NCBI GenBank assembly: GCA_023284085.1 | Contig: JAKVHY010000018.1 | Span: forward strand, 1 to 64,000 | Source of the DNA: Shewanella benthica | GTDB lineage: Bacteria; Pseudomonadota; Gammaproteobacteria; Enterobacterales; Shewanellaceae | Direction of reading: 5' to 3' | Length of the DNA stretch: 64,000 nucleotides | Shown: positions 50,543 to 59,282 of the stretch, in pieces | Position numbering within the stretch: the stretch's first letter is position 1 | Layout of the letters: every line of letters begins with the position of its first letter | Program-made: the position numbers and the translations under genes | Notes under the pieces: generated by a model | The model's database searches: none | Told to the model about the DNA's origin: nothing | What the model saw: the letters and a program-made list of their open reading frames with translations, nothing else

Positions 50543-50796
50543 AAGGTTGGCAAGTTTTATTTGTATTAATTTTAGGTATATATTGTTGTCAGTTTTAACT
50601 CCCTGGATAAGCATTTGTTTTTAAGGCATTTTTAAATCATTTTTATGAGTAGGGTTTACGTAGGCTAGTCTGCTTGATATTGATACCGTATCGAGAAATA
50701 AACCCCTTTGTCAGGCAATGCTTATTCCTATTGGGATTACAAACTGCGAGCACATTTTTATATGTGCAAGACAGCTTCCGCAGGGCGAAAATCAGG

Positions 50797-50978
50797 CAAA
50801 AAAATACCGGGATAAGAGATATCCCGGCTATAAGAGTGTGTGAGCAATGTCGTGCTATGCAAAACTCGCTTAACTTTTCTATTGAGTTAACTCTTGATAA
50901 AAGTTAATTAAATAGTGAGCTAATTAAAACAGAGATGAAGTGCTTACCTTAGCCTTGTAGAGTGAGTTCTTGGAACGC
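50797..50978 (-). ncRNA. RyhB-type small RNA, copy 3
   Basis: Nearly identical to copy 2 across about 180 bases, including core (complement of 50841-50856), terminator stem CCGGGATA/TATCCCGG and 5' region. The promoter is TTGCCA, 17 bases, TAGTAT. The close match to copy 2, at a distance of about 460 bp, suggests a recent tandem duplication, while copy 1 is older. Confidence 0.85.
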
Positions 50979-50982
50979 ATGC

Positions 50983-51002
50983 AAATACTAATCATTATCA
51001 TT
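50983..51002 (-). promoter_or_regulatory. Fur box and promoter of RyhB copy 3
   Basis: AAATACTAATCATTATCATT is a Fur-like site at the same distance from the predicted start as in the other two copies. Confidence 0.78.
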
Positions 51003-51183
51003 AAGCTTGGCAAGGTGTTTTATTGTAAAGATTTGGGTTTTGGGTATATTATTGCTGTGCAATCTTTATAAGCTGTTGTAAATAAATACTTTTTATCTTC
51101 TTATCTCGAGACGTATTGCACTGACACTTGGGCGATATTCTCATGGGTAAACTTGAGTACCGCCCAGGCATGGCCAGTGAAGG

Positions 51184-51840
51184 CTATCTGTTCGACGCTT
51201 GCCTTATATTGACGATTCTTTGTTCTAAAACTTTTAATAAAATGCCATACGCAGGTAGGAACAGGCATAAGCTCACAATAAGTTTGAAACCATAATCAAC
51301 ACTGGCAATCTCAGGCCAGTTCTCTGCCATAAAGCTATCGCTGGAGGCGTAAAAAGCGATGCCAAAGAAGACGATAGTATCGATCAGGTTACCGACTAAT
51401 GTTGAAGCGGCAGGCGCTACCCACCAGGACTTAGTATCTCTTAATTTTGCAAAAACAGTGATATCCATTAATTGGCCAACAAGATAGGCCGCAAAACTCG
51501 CAAATGCGATCCTAAATACAAAGCTATTAAATTCTGCTAAAGCGCCAATACCTTGAAAACTAGCCTGGTGAAACAGGACACCCATTAAATAAGAGATCAC
51601 TAAAGCGGGGAACATGGCCTTAAAAATAATTTTTCTCGCATTACTTTGGCCAAAAATTCTTACGGTCAGGTCTGTAGCAAGATAAACGAATGGGAAGCTA
51701 AATGCTCCCCAGGTTGTATGTAAGCCAAATACTTGAAATGGCATCTGAACTAAATAGTTACTGGCGCATATGATCAATATGTGGAAGCCGACGAGCAGAA
51801 GCAGCGCACGACGAATTTGCGTTGTCGATAAGGATAGCAT
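51184..51840 (-). CDS. yhhQ: Queuosine precursor transporter YhhQ
   Basis: A 218-residue inner-membrane protein of the COG1738 family with about six helices. It is recognised by FPFVYLATDLTVRIFG (about 50-65), FASFAAYLVGQLMDITVF and STLVGNLIDTIVFFGIAF. YhhQ takes up preQ0 and preQ1 for queuosine in tRNA. AAGG sits about eight bases before the ATG. It lies just downstream of menF on the same strand, with a hairpin leader between them. Confidence 0.92.
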   Translation of the reverse strand: MLSLSTTQIRRALLLLVGFHILIICASNYLVQMPFQVFGLHTTWGAFSFPFVYLATDLTVRIFGQSNARKIIFKAMFPALVISYLMGVLFHQASFQGIGALAEFNSFVFRIAFASFAAYLVGQLMDITVFAKLRDTKSWWVAPAASTLVGNLIDTIVFFGIAFYASSDSFMAENWPEIASVDYGFKLIVSLCLFLPAYGILLKVLEQRIVNIRQASNR

Positions 51841-51871
51841 TTTGTGACCTTTTTATAGAATGAGCTTTGAT

Positions 51872-51890
51872 GCGGGGTGAGGGAACCCGC
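51872..51890 (-). promoter_or_regulatory. Hairpin in yhhQ leader, possible preQ1-like element
   Basis: On the minus strand GCGGGTTCCCTCACCCCGC folds as a short stem-loop containing GGTTC-like and ACC elements, followed 10-25 bases later by an A-rich tract and the ribosome binding site. preQ1-I riboswitches have a comparable plan and often precede COG1738 transporters. The expected loop-to-tail pairing cannot be drawn convincingly. Confidence 0.25.
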
Positions 51891-52066
51891 TGGTTATGAG
51901 TAACACTGTATTAAGTGGCTAATAAAATAGGCGTCTTAGAAGTGTTTTTTGATTATTTTGCCCCTGTAGGGGCGGCACAGTATATAGGTGAAAAATTGAC
52001 TGGCAAGTAAAAAAATGCAGATTAGTGATCAAATAGTCGCTTTAGCATCTAAAATTTCTGCAGGGT

Positions 52067-53425
52067 TTAGAGTTCCGTTAATATCGAGAGTATCGTGGTG
52101 AGCTTATTTTCAAGCTCTACCCACTCCGCATCAGCCTCAGAACCAGATACTATGCCTGCACCAGCAAACAAATTAATTCGACCTGGTTCAATCAGCGCAC
52201 TGCGAATAGCGACGGCAAATTCACTTTCATTTTTATTAAAATATCCACACGCGCCAGCATACCAACCTCTATTATAGCCTTCTCGCTGACGAATAAAGTT
52301 CATGGCCGGTTCTTTGGGTAATCCTCCCACGGCTGGGGTTGGGTGCAGGGCAAGTAATAACTGGAAATCATCGACGCCAGGTTTTAACTCGGCGCGAATG
52401 GAGCGATGTAGGTGCTGAATATGACTTAGTTTAAACACCTTAGGTGTCTCTTCTGCACCGACATAGTTACTTAAGGGGGTGAGCACATCGACGATATGCT
52501 GTCTTACCAACTGGTTTTCATGGCTATTTTTGCTATCTTCCATTAGCTGGGTTGCGAGTAAGGCATCTTCTTCTTGATTGAGTCCTCGCGTGGTCGTGCC
52601 CGCCAACGCTTCCGTAAATAGCTCTCTCTGACGGCGGCGAAATAGTCGCTCCGGTGTACAGGATATAAAGGTACGATCCGGGCTAAATTGAAAGCCAAAT
52701 TGAAAGCTATTGGGGTTACGGCCCTGCCAACAGGCAAGCAACATCCAAGGATTAATTTCCTCGTTAACTTCCAGTTGAGTCAGACGAGATAACACTACTT
52801 TAGGGGTCTCTTTGATAAATTTAGGGTGAGTTACCCTGTTGACTAATTCTGTCCAATGATAGTGATCCGGCCTATCGCTGCGACCTAGCAAACTGACCTT
52901 GTTTGGCGGTGGTAGTGGTCTAGGGGCGGCTAAGCTAGCTAATCCCTCGATTGCCTGTTGGCGCTCCGACTCGGTATCCTGATTTTCACAATTCAAATTG
53001 ACCAGTAATTTATATTCAGTACCACTGCGTCTTAGCTCTATTCTGGGTAAAACAAATCTGGCTCTGCCAAATTCTGGCCAAGGCTCAGTCGTTCTGTCGA
53101 AGGCGACACCGCCGTAATAGCGAATGTCTTGATTATTGGTTAGTGCGCGCTGTTCCTGGTATGCCATGGCTAGCTGGTTATCGTCTACAGCCTCGTCATA
53201 GAAGAAGTCTTTGCAGCTACCAATAGCGGAGACTTCTTCTTCTGTATCTCTGCCTTTCCAATAGATCCTTGGATAGATTGGTTGAGCCGATAACCAGGCT
53301 ATAACGGGTAAGGATTTTATGCTGACTGACAGTTGAATGATGGGATCGCTAGGGGACTGGAAATTAAATTGTTTCAGCTTATCGGTAAGAGACGAGATAG
53401 CCTGTGACAGCATTAGATCAGCCAA
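52067..53425 (-). CDS. menF: Isochorismate synthase MenF
   Basis: A chorismate-using enzyme of the anthranilate synthase I/isochorismate synthase family, making isochorismate for menaquinone. The C-terminal chorismate-binding domain has TPERLFRR, FTEALAGTTTRG, DSKNSHENQLV, LHPTPAVGGLP, GWYAGACGYF and FAGAGIVSGSEADAEW. Menaquinone fits a Shewanella-like respiratory lifestyle; a siderophore EntC role is less likely because no ent genes are near. The start is uncertain: a TTG at 53425 has GGAG six bases upstream, an ATG lies at 53413, and the frame is open to 53437. Confidence 0.88.
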   Translation of the reverse strand: MADLMLSQAISSLTDKLKQFNFQSPSDPIIQLSVSIKSLPVIAWLSAQPIYPRIYWKGRDTEEEVSAIGSCKDFFYDEAVDDNQLAMAYQEQRALTNNQDIRYYGGVAFDRTTEPWPEFGRARFVLPRIELRRSGTEYKLLVNLNCENQDTESERQQAIEGLASLAAPRPLPPPNKVSLLGRSDRPDHYHWTELVNRVTHPKFIKETPKVVLSRLTQLEVNEEINPWMLLACWQGRNPNSFQFGFQFSPDRTFISCTPERLFRRRQRELFTEALAGTTTRGLNQEEDALLATQLMEDSKNSHENQLVRQHIVDVLTPLSNYVGAEETPKVFKLSHIQHLHRSIRAELKPGVDDFQLLLALHPTPAVGGLPKEPAMNFIRQREGYNRGWYAGACGYFNKNESEFAVAIRSALIEPGRINLFAGAGIVSGSEADAEWVELENKLTTILSILTEL

Positions 53426-53437
53426 TAAACACTCCAA

Positions 53438-53770
53438 ACGGGTCAGAACAATGAACGGTCATGTAGCGACATGAACTTAGCGATTAAGACTCATAAAAAC
53501 AATTGGTAATAAGAATCTTTACCACAAAGTAAAGGGCGAGCCGAAAACTGTCAAGTTGTAGGCCCTCAAGCTGTGAACTTGCACTTGATTTCGGTCGTTT
53601 AACCTCCATTTTTACTGTAGAAATAAAAATGAAAATGTGAGTAATTTTGTCCAGCTCGATAGCCTGGTGAGACTTTTTGTCTTCGCGCGTAGGGTCGAAC
53701 CACAGACGTTGTTCAAATAACTCGATCTAGGTTCGTTTTAGGGATTTGTTTGCTTGATACAAAAGCTCCT
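53438..53770. other. Divergent region between menF and the TonB receptor
   Basis: No gene is seen. CCGAAA at 53541-53546 and TTTCGG at 53589-53594 close a larger imperfect stem-loop containing CAAGTT and AACTTG. It could be a leader structure or simply a chance inverted repeat. No standard riboswitch signature (cobalamin, TPP, Moco) was found. Confidence 0.4.
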
Positions 53771-53789
53771 GATAATGAGAATACCAGCG
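53771..53789 (+). promoter_or_regulatory. Fur-like operator and promoter of the TonB receptor operon
   Basis: GATAATGAGAAT matches 11 of the first 12 bases of the Fur consensus; the right half (ACCAGCG) is poor. It lies 48 bases before the ATG and overlaps a possible -10 element 17 bases downstream of TTGCTT. Iron repression is therefore plausible. Confidence 0.45.
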
Positions 53790-53818
53790 AATAAGCTCAT
53801 CTCAGGATAAAGATAAGT

Positions 53819-55873
53819 ATGAAAGCTCAAGCTAAAATAATAAAAATATCAGCCCTTGCAGTGGCAATCTCAAGCTGTGGTGTGATTAATCTGGCCAATG
53901 CAGATGAAGCGATTGAACGTGACCCCATACTGAGCATAGGAGATGTGATAGTTGTTCATGGCGAAAGAGCAACGGCGACAGAATTATCAACGACTCATTG
54001 GAGTATTGATGAGGATGAAATAAGGGCTTTAGGTGCACAGACCTTAGATCAATTGCTTAAGAATGTACCTGGGTTATATGTACGTACCGGTGGTCAGGGA
54101 ACCCCTAGAGTCGATATTCGTGGCTTCAAGACTCGGCACGTTACCTTTCTTATTAACGGCGTTCCGGCCAATGGTGCCGAAGACGGACAATTTGATCCCA
54201 GTGTTATACCAAGCAGTCAGATAGCGTCGGTCGAAGTTTCTGTAGGACCAACTTCGGTATTGTATGGTCCAGGAGGTGCCGGCGGCGTGATTAATGTTAT
54301 CACCAAGCAAGGTGATAACTCTCCACTTTTGTCTGGCAAGTTAGAAGTCGCTGCTGACAATACGTATAACGGTGATATTAGTGCCGCAAGCTCTGGTGAT
54401 AACTGGCAAAGCCTCATCTCTGTTTCTCATCAGCAAACCGATGGTTTCCTTCTCTCAGGCGACTATCCTGATAATGAAAATCAGCAGGGAGATATCAGAA
54501 ATAATTCAGATAAAAGTGTAGATAATATTTATGCTCAGGGCAGCTACTGGTTATCTGAAGAGACTCAAATCACCGCTAACATGAGTTTTCGCTCTGGTGA
54601 GTGGGGCAAGCCATCGAGAGATGGTACCAGCAGTGGCAGTATTAAATTTGAAAGAGTCGATGATTATCAGTCGCAAACTTTTCAACTTGGTATGGCCCAT
54701 AGATTCGGTGATATGTTTATTTTCAGAGGCTTTGGTTACCACAATCAGAGTGATGTTGTAGAAAATCAATATACCAATGAGCAATACAATACGCTGAAAC
54801 AGAGCCAGGATGGTCGTTCTACTGTTCAAGGGGCTAATCTGCAATTGATAAGTGATTTCTCTGAGTCGGGGTCCCTGACAACAGCATTTATTGCCGAAAA
54901 TCAAAGTTGGACTTCAGCGTCTGAAAGTTATTCCAAAAATAAATCCATTCATCCTGCCCCTCTAGCTGCGCCAGCTTATGTTACAGGCAAGGGTGGAGGT
55001 AGCGGTGGAGGTAGTGGTGGAGGAAATGAAGCATTTGATGATTCGGCCTGGCTATATACATTAGCGGGTGAGTATCAGTACCAAAGTGATGGTGATTACG
55101 GTGTAACTCTTGGTGCCGCTTACCATGATCAGGATCGTAAGTCAGTTGCTGAAAGCGATTACTCGGGACAGGTATCAGGCTATTGGCGGCTATTTGAGCA
55201 CACTAAACTTAATGCTGGTATAGCGAAAAAAGTCCGTTTCCCGTCCATGAGAAACCTCTATGCCCAGTCTTCAGGTAATGCTGACTTAGTCGCCGAAAAA
55301 TCCCAGCACTTTGAGCTGGGCCTAGTTCAGGGGATCGGGGGCGATACTGAGTTAAATATTGCCGGCTATTATACCGATGCCGAGAACTATATTGCCAAAG
55401 ACACATCTGGCGTGTACCAGAACATGGGCCGATATCAGTTCAAGGGGGTTGATTTATCATTGAATAATCAATCTATTGATGCGCTGTCGGTGACCTTGGC
55501 CTATAGCTTCTTAGATACGGAAGATAAAGATGCCCAAGATGGTATGGATACTCTGGAATATCGCCCCCGCCATCAATTCCGCTTACAGGCCGATTACCAA
55601 TTACCTTTCTCTATGCGGATTAATATGAACTTAGAGCGGATCATGGGCCAGGTCTATTACGCCCAGAAAAAAGCGAACGGCAATAAACTTTGGCTTGAGC
55701 AGAGCCTGGCAGATTACACTTTATTGGATCTAAATCTGACCCAAGTTGTAATGGATGACAAGCTTGAACTCTACCTAAGAGCGACTAACTTGCTAGATGA
55801 GAATTACTACCAGAGTGAAGCCATTCCTCAGGCTGGTCGTCAGTTATTTGTAGGCATTAACTGGCAAATATAG
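53819..55873 (+). CDS. TonB-dependent outer-membrane receptor
   Basis: A 684-residue receptor. It has a signal peptide (about 1-28), a TonB box-like DVIVVHGER (about 42), a plug domain to about 170 (TLDQLLKNVPGLYVR, PRVDIRGF, VGPTSVLYGPGGAGGVINVIT) and a 22-strand-type barrel ending GRQLFVGINWQI. An extracellular-loop position at about 390-405 holds a glycine-serine run encoded by three 12-bp repeats (GGTGGAGGTAGC-like). It is the first gene of an operon with an ECF transporter; only 17 bases separate it from the ATPase gene. Substrate unknown: siderophore, haem, cobamide or another cofactor are possible. Confidence 0.92.
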   Translation: MKAQAKIIKISALAVAISSCGVINLANADEAIERDPILSIGDVIVVHGERATATELSTTHWSIDEDEIRALGAQTLDQLLKNVPGLYVRTGGQGTPRVDIRGFKTRHVTFLINGVPANGAEDGQFDPSVIPSSQIASVEVSVGPTSVLYGPGGAGGVINVITKQGDNSPLLSGKLEVAADNTYNGDISAASSGDNWQSLISVSHQQTDGFLLSGDYPDNENQQGDIRNNSDKSVDNIYAQGSYWLSEETQITANMSFRSGEWGKPSRDGTSSGSIKFERVDDYQSQTFQLGMAHRFGDMFIFRGFGYHNQSDVVENQYTNEQYNTLKQSQDGRSTVQGANLQLISDFSESGSLTTAFIAENQSWTSASESYSKNKSIHPAPLAAPAYVTGKGGGSGGGSGGGNEAFDDSAWLYTLAGEYQYQSDGDYGVTLGAAYHDQDRKSVAESDYSGQVSGYWRLFEHTKLNAGIAKKVRFPSMRNLYAQSSGNADLVAEKSQHFELGLVQGIGGDTELNIAGYYTDAENYIAKDTSGVYQNMGRYQFKGVDLSLNNQSIDALSVTLAYSFLDTEDKDAQDGMDTLEYRPRHQFRLQADYQLPFSMRINMNLERIMGQVYYAQKKANGNKLWLEQSLADYTLLDLNLTQVVMDDKLELYLRATNLLDENYYQSEAIPQAGRQLFVGINWQI
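54991..55028 (+). repeat. 12-bp tandem repeat coding Gly-Gly-Gly-Ser
   Basis: GGTGGAGGTAGC, GGTGGAGGTAGT and GGTGGAGGAAAT follow one another in frame inside the receptor gene and code for a flexible GGGSGGGSGGGN segment. Confidence 0.8.
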
Positions 55874-55890
55874 AGACGATAGGCAGGGGG

Positions 55891-57252
55891 ATGGAGCATA
55901 GGGTGGACTTACTCAAATTATCTGACTTGAGCTTTCGTTATCGAAGTGATGAAGGCTACATTCTGGATGAAATATCATTATCGATTAACCGAGGGGAATG
56001 CCACTGCATTAATGGCCCTACTGGCTCGGGTAAGTCAACCTTACTTAATGTGCTTATAGGGACATTATCCAGGCCGTTTGAAGGAGAACTTGTAGTTTCT
56101 GAAGGCGTTACACTTGGCTTGGTAATGCAAGATCCCAATGCACAATTTATACGTCAAAGTATCGGTGCCGAAGTCGCCTTCGCGTTAGAAAATCTCGCCG
56201 TGCCTTCAGAACTTATGCTTGAGAAGGTACAAGGTGCCTTAAGACGTGTGGGTTTGTTTGTCAGCCTAGATAGGTCAATCCAATCCCTGTCTTTAGGGCA
56301 AAAATATCGCTTAATGATAGCTGCACAACTCGTATTCCATCCGGATATCTTGCTGCTGGATGAACCTTGGGCTCAACTCGATGATAGCGGAGTCTGTGAA
56401 TTGATATCTGTCCTCAAGGGGCTCAAAGATGAAGGCGTCGCTATTGTTTTAGTTGAGCACAATCCAAGTGTTTTCGGGAACGTGGTGGACACTTTCTGGC
56501 AATTGGATCAAGGCAAGCTAACACAGGGTTGCTTTATGCCTGAGCCAATCCATTTTGCATATTCTCAGAAGGCACTCGTAGGAGAGAGTTACATACAGAT
56601 CGATCCTTTGGTATTCCGCTTTGCTAACCATGATCCCCTATTTACTTGCTCTGAACGTCTGCAATTGTATAGCGGTGAGATAGTTGCTTTAGTCGGTGAC
56701 AATGGCACCGGGAAGAGTAGCTTGCTTAAAAGCCTTGCGGGTATGCAGCCACACATACCTCCCTTGCCGATCCAGGTGTTGGCAAGGCAACCTAAACTGG
56801 GGATTTATGGCGGTGAGTTAGGCTTGTTATTCCAGCGGCCTAACAGGCAGTTATTTGAAATCAGCGTACTGGAAGAGCTGCGCTTTAGTCTTAAGCGTTT
56901 TGGCTTGCCATTAGATAATGCCGATAGGGTGCTTGATGAGATGGGGCTGCAGCATTTAAGCGAGCATTCGCCTCATCTCTTGTCTTATGGGCAGCAGCAT
57001 TTGGTTGCCCTTGCATCTGTTAGTGTCTACCAACCTAAAGTCTTGTTGTTAGACGATCCGTTTGCTGGATTAGATCACTTGTACACCTGCCGGGTATGGC
57101 AACAACTTGTTGCCTTGAGTCAGCAAGGCACGGCCATATTATTAACTAGCCATAGGATGTTGCCCCATACGCCCGTTACACGTTATTGGCGGCTCAATAA
57201 CGGTGAGTTGTTAGGAGAAGGACAAGCAGCGGATACCGTGAATGTGGGCTAA
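55891..57252 (+). CDS. ECF transporter ATPase, fused EcfA1-EcfA2
   Basis: A 453-residue protein with two complete ABC ATPase domains. Domain 1 (about 5-220) has GPTGSGKST, a Q-loop MQDPNAQFI, LSLGQKYRL and LLLDEPW. Domain 2 (about 240-445) has GDNGTGKSS, LLFQRPNRQLF, LSYGQQHLV and LLLDDPF. In domain 2 the catalytic Glu after Walker B is Asp, which may make the two ATP sites unequal. The Q-loop sequences (DPNxQ) are those of ECF ATPases for vitamins and metals. It overlaps the T-subunit gene by 11 bases. Confidence 0.9.
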   Translation: MEHRVDLLKLSDLSFRYRSDEGYILDEISLSINRGECHCINGPTGSGKSTLLNVLIGTLSRPFEGELVVSEGVTLGLVMQDPNAQFIRQSIGAEVAFALENLAVPSELMLEKVQGALRRVGLFVSLDRSIQSLSLGQKYRLMIAAQLVFHPDILLLDEPWAQLDDSGVCELISVLKGLKDEGVAIVLVEHNPSVFGNVVDTFWQLDQGKLTQGCFMPEPIHFAYSQKALVGESYIQIDPLVFRFANHDPLFTCSERLQLYSGEIVALVGDNGTGKSSLLKSLAGMQPHIPPLPIQVLARQPKLGIYGGELGLLFQRPNRQLFEISVLEELRFSLKRFGLPLDNADRVLDEMGLQHLSEHSPHLLSYGQQHLVALASVSVYQPKVLLLDDPFAGLDHLYTCRVWQQLVALSQQGTAILLTSHRMLPHTPVTRYWRLNNGELLGEGQAADTVNVG

Positions 57253-57919
57253 AGGCGGAAAACATGGGTTTGGTGCTAGCGAAAAGCTAGCTACCCGCAA
57301 AAGTGGACGGCTGCGAGCCTACGTGACAGCCATTTCATTGCTGCTGGTTTTGGTGTTATCTAGCTCAGCATTTTTTGTGTCTGACACCTATCTCCCCGTC
57401 CTGTGTATTTTCAGTGGGATTTTAGTACTGCATGGCTTGCTGCTCAGGGGCAATATTAGCGTGATAGGTCGAGTATTTATGGTGCAGTTAGTCATCACCA
57501 TGAGTCTCTACTATTTACTTCATGGCCAGAGCCAGATGGCGCAAGGCATGATTGTCGTACTCAGGATATTGCTGGCATTTATTCCTGGATGGTGGCTATC
57601 GGTAAGCACTACACCTGAAAAAATAGCTCAAGTACTCACTTGGGTGTTACCCGCTAAGTGGGCATTTGTTATCGGAGCATCGATCGGTTTATTACCTTTT
57701 ATGACCAGAGAGCTGCGCGAGATATATCAGGTGCAATGTTTAAGGGGGGCCAGAATCACACCCAAGGCGTTAAGAGATCCTAGAAACTGGCAAGAGCTGA
57801 TGACCTGTGTCGTCTTCCCGCTATTGATCCAGCTACTCAAGTTATCGCGGCAGATGGCGATTGCTGCGCAGCTGAGATATTACGGCAAAACAAATAAACC
57901 AACACATTGGCAAGAATAG
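57242..57919 (+). CDS. ECF transporter transmembrane subunit EcfT
   Basis: A 225-residue membrane protein with five or so helices. The cytoplasmic coupling region has MTRELREIYQVQCLRGARI (about 158-176), the Ala-Arg-Gly-type motif through which EcfT contacts its ATPases. It connects the ATPase pair to a substrate-binding S subunit. It begins inside the end of the ATPase gene. Confidence 0.88.
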   Translation: MWAKGGKHGFGASEKLATRKSGRLRAYVTAISLLLVLVLSSSAFFVSDTYLPVLCIFSGILVLHGLLLRGNISVIGRVFMVQLVITMSLYYLLHGQSQMAQGMIVVLRILLAFIPGWWLSVSTTPEKIAQVLTWVLPAKWAFVIGASIGLLPFMTRELREIYQVQCLRGARITPKALRDPRNWQELMTCVVFPLLIQLLKLSRQMAIAAQLRYYGKTNKPTHWQE

Positions 57920-57939
57920 CGATCCCGAAGAGAGATAAT

Positions 57940-58497
57940 ATGAATAAGAGAATGCACTTCAGTCTGCAAGATGCACTGTTTATCGGTTTTTGTGCCACCT
58001 TGCTGGTGGCATTAAAAAGTATGCTGCGGCTTAAGCTGGGATTGTCTGGACACTCGATGTTTTTGATGACGTTTTTCTATCTTATTTGCTATGGGGTTGT
58101 CGGAAGATTAGGCGCTATCACGGCCTGTGGACTGTTATCTGGTGTCGTTGCCATGATCTTGAGTATAGGTAAAGGCGGACCGTTAATTCTAGTCAAATTT
58201 GCCCTACCGGCATTAGCTATGGATCTGAGCCTGATTGTGTTGCTAGGCCTGTTTACCCTGAGGTGGCGATGTATCACAGTTGGGCTGGTGGGGTGCTTGG
58301 CATGGGCGGTGAAGGGATGGGTGGAAGATCTTTTGCTGGGCATGACAATGCAGGTTGCACTGGTACAATTTGGCTTAAGCATGTTGAAGGGCGGGGCGTT
58401 TACTGTACTCGCTGCCAGCTTGGTTCCGCCAGTATTGGAACGTCTTAGATCACATGACTTATTAGGTGACAATTTAAAGAGTAAAGGAAAAATCTAA
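57940..58497 (+). CDS. ECF transporter substrate-binding S subunit
   Basis: A 185-residue hydrophobic protein with five or six helices (for example FIGFCATLLVALKSMLRL, LISGVVAMIL-like and VLAASLVPPVLERL). Its size, position behind EcfT and topology identify it as the S subunit that decides substrate specificity, but the sequence does not match an S family I can name. The ATG at 57940 with GAGAG upstream is preferred to a TTG 11 codons earlier. Its stop overlaps the next ATG (TAATG). Confidence 0.8.
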   Translation: MNKRMHFSLQDALFIGFCATLLVALKSMLRLKLGLSGHSMFLMTFFYLICYGVVGRLGAITACGLLSGVVAMILSIGKGGPLILVKFALPALAMDLSLIVLLGLFTLRWRCITVGLVGCLAWAVKGWVEDLLLGMTMQVALVQFGLSMLKGGAFTVLAASLVPPVLERLRSHDLLGDNLKSKGKI

Positions 58498-59282
58498 TGG
58501 AAAAATCACAGAGGAAGTCTTGGCTTATCTGCATCGATGATACCGACGATATAGGGACTAAGGGGACGGGAGAAATCGCTGAAGAAATTGCAGCTTTACT
58601 ACTTGGTAATGCAGAGGACATTTCAACCTATGTGACCCGTCATCAACTATTTATCCACCCAGATATTCCCTACACTTCACATAATAGTGCTATGTGCTTC
58701 AAGTTGGTGTCGCAAAAGCCCCTAGCCGAGATTCAATCTATCGCTGTGGAGCACTTGCTAACTCAAAGTGCGGCGGCTGCAGATCCTGGCCTAGCCATCT
58801 TAGATTTATCCGCAAGTTTCGATCGACAAGCGCTTATAGAGTTTGGTTTACAGGCTAAATCTGAAGTTATAACCAAGCAAGATGCTTACGATTTGGCTGC
58901 TGCTCAGGGGATCAGTTTGAGCGAGCATGGGGGAACTGGCCAAGGTGTTATTGGTGCGCTTGCGGGGATAGGGCTAAGGCTTTATGGCCGAGATGGACGA
59001 GTCAAAGGCCAGATTAACTTATGTGAGCCTGACTCAGGTCAAAATCTTTTCGGTCGAGGGAGTATTGAATCAGGAATCGATATCTCGGTGGCTGAGTTTT
59101 TGCGACTTTCTAAGTTAGATTGCGTGGTGTCGACTAGCGGTGATCTGCTTAAGCCGGATGAGTTCATACAGCTTAGCGGAAAAATTAAAGCTATTTATTG
59201 GCAGCATCAGTTTTCTCTATTGGTTTATAGCAAGCAAGGTCGTTGGTGTAACGCACTTAAACAACATTTAAAGGAGTACTAG
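58497..59282 (+). CDS. TiaS-like IDDTD-domain protein
   Basis: A 261-residue protein beginning with CIDDTDDIGTKGTGE, the nucleotide-binding signature of TiaS, the archaeal tRNA(Ile2) agmatinylcytidine synthetase. It also has SLSEHGGTGQGVIGALAGIG, split over residues 140-160, typical of the same family. It lacks the OB-fold and zinc-ribbon C-terminus, and bacteria use TilS instead for that tRNA, so a tRNA role is unlikely. Its place in a transporter operon suggests an ATP-dependent enzyme acting on the imported compound (inference). Confidence 0.75.
   Translation: MEKSQRKSWLICIDDTDDIGTKGTGEIAEEIAALLLGNAEDISTYVTRHQLFIHPDIPYTSHNSAMCFKLVSQKPLAEIQSIAVEHLLTQSAAAADPGLAILDLSASFDRQALIEFGLQAKSEVITKQDAYDLAAAQGISLSEHGGTGQGVIGALAGIGLRLYGRDGRVKGQINLCEPDSGQNLFGRGSIESGIDISVAEFLRLSKLDCVVSTSGDLLKPDEFIQLSGKIKAIYWQHQFSLLVYSKQGRWCNALKQHLKEY

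Noticed and set aside
52067-53425. Siderophore isochorismate synthase (EntC) next to RyhB
   Set aside because: No other ent/dhb genes are in the window, and the protein resembles MenF in length and motifs; menaquinone synthesis is the simpler call.
53771-53790. TPP riboswitch 3' half (ATACCAGCG)
   Set aside because: Only this short string matches; the thi-box partner CTGAGA and the rest of the fold are missing. The surrounding bases fit a Fur-like site better.
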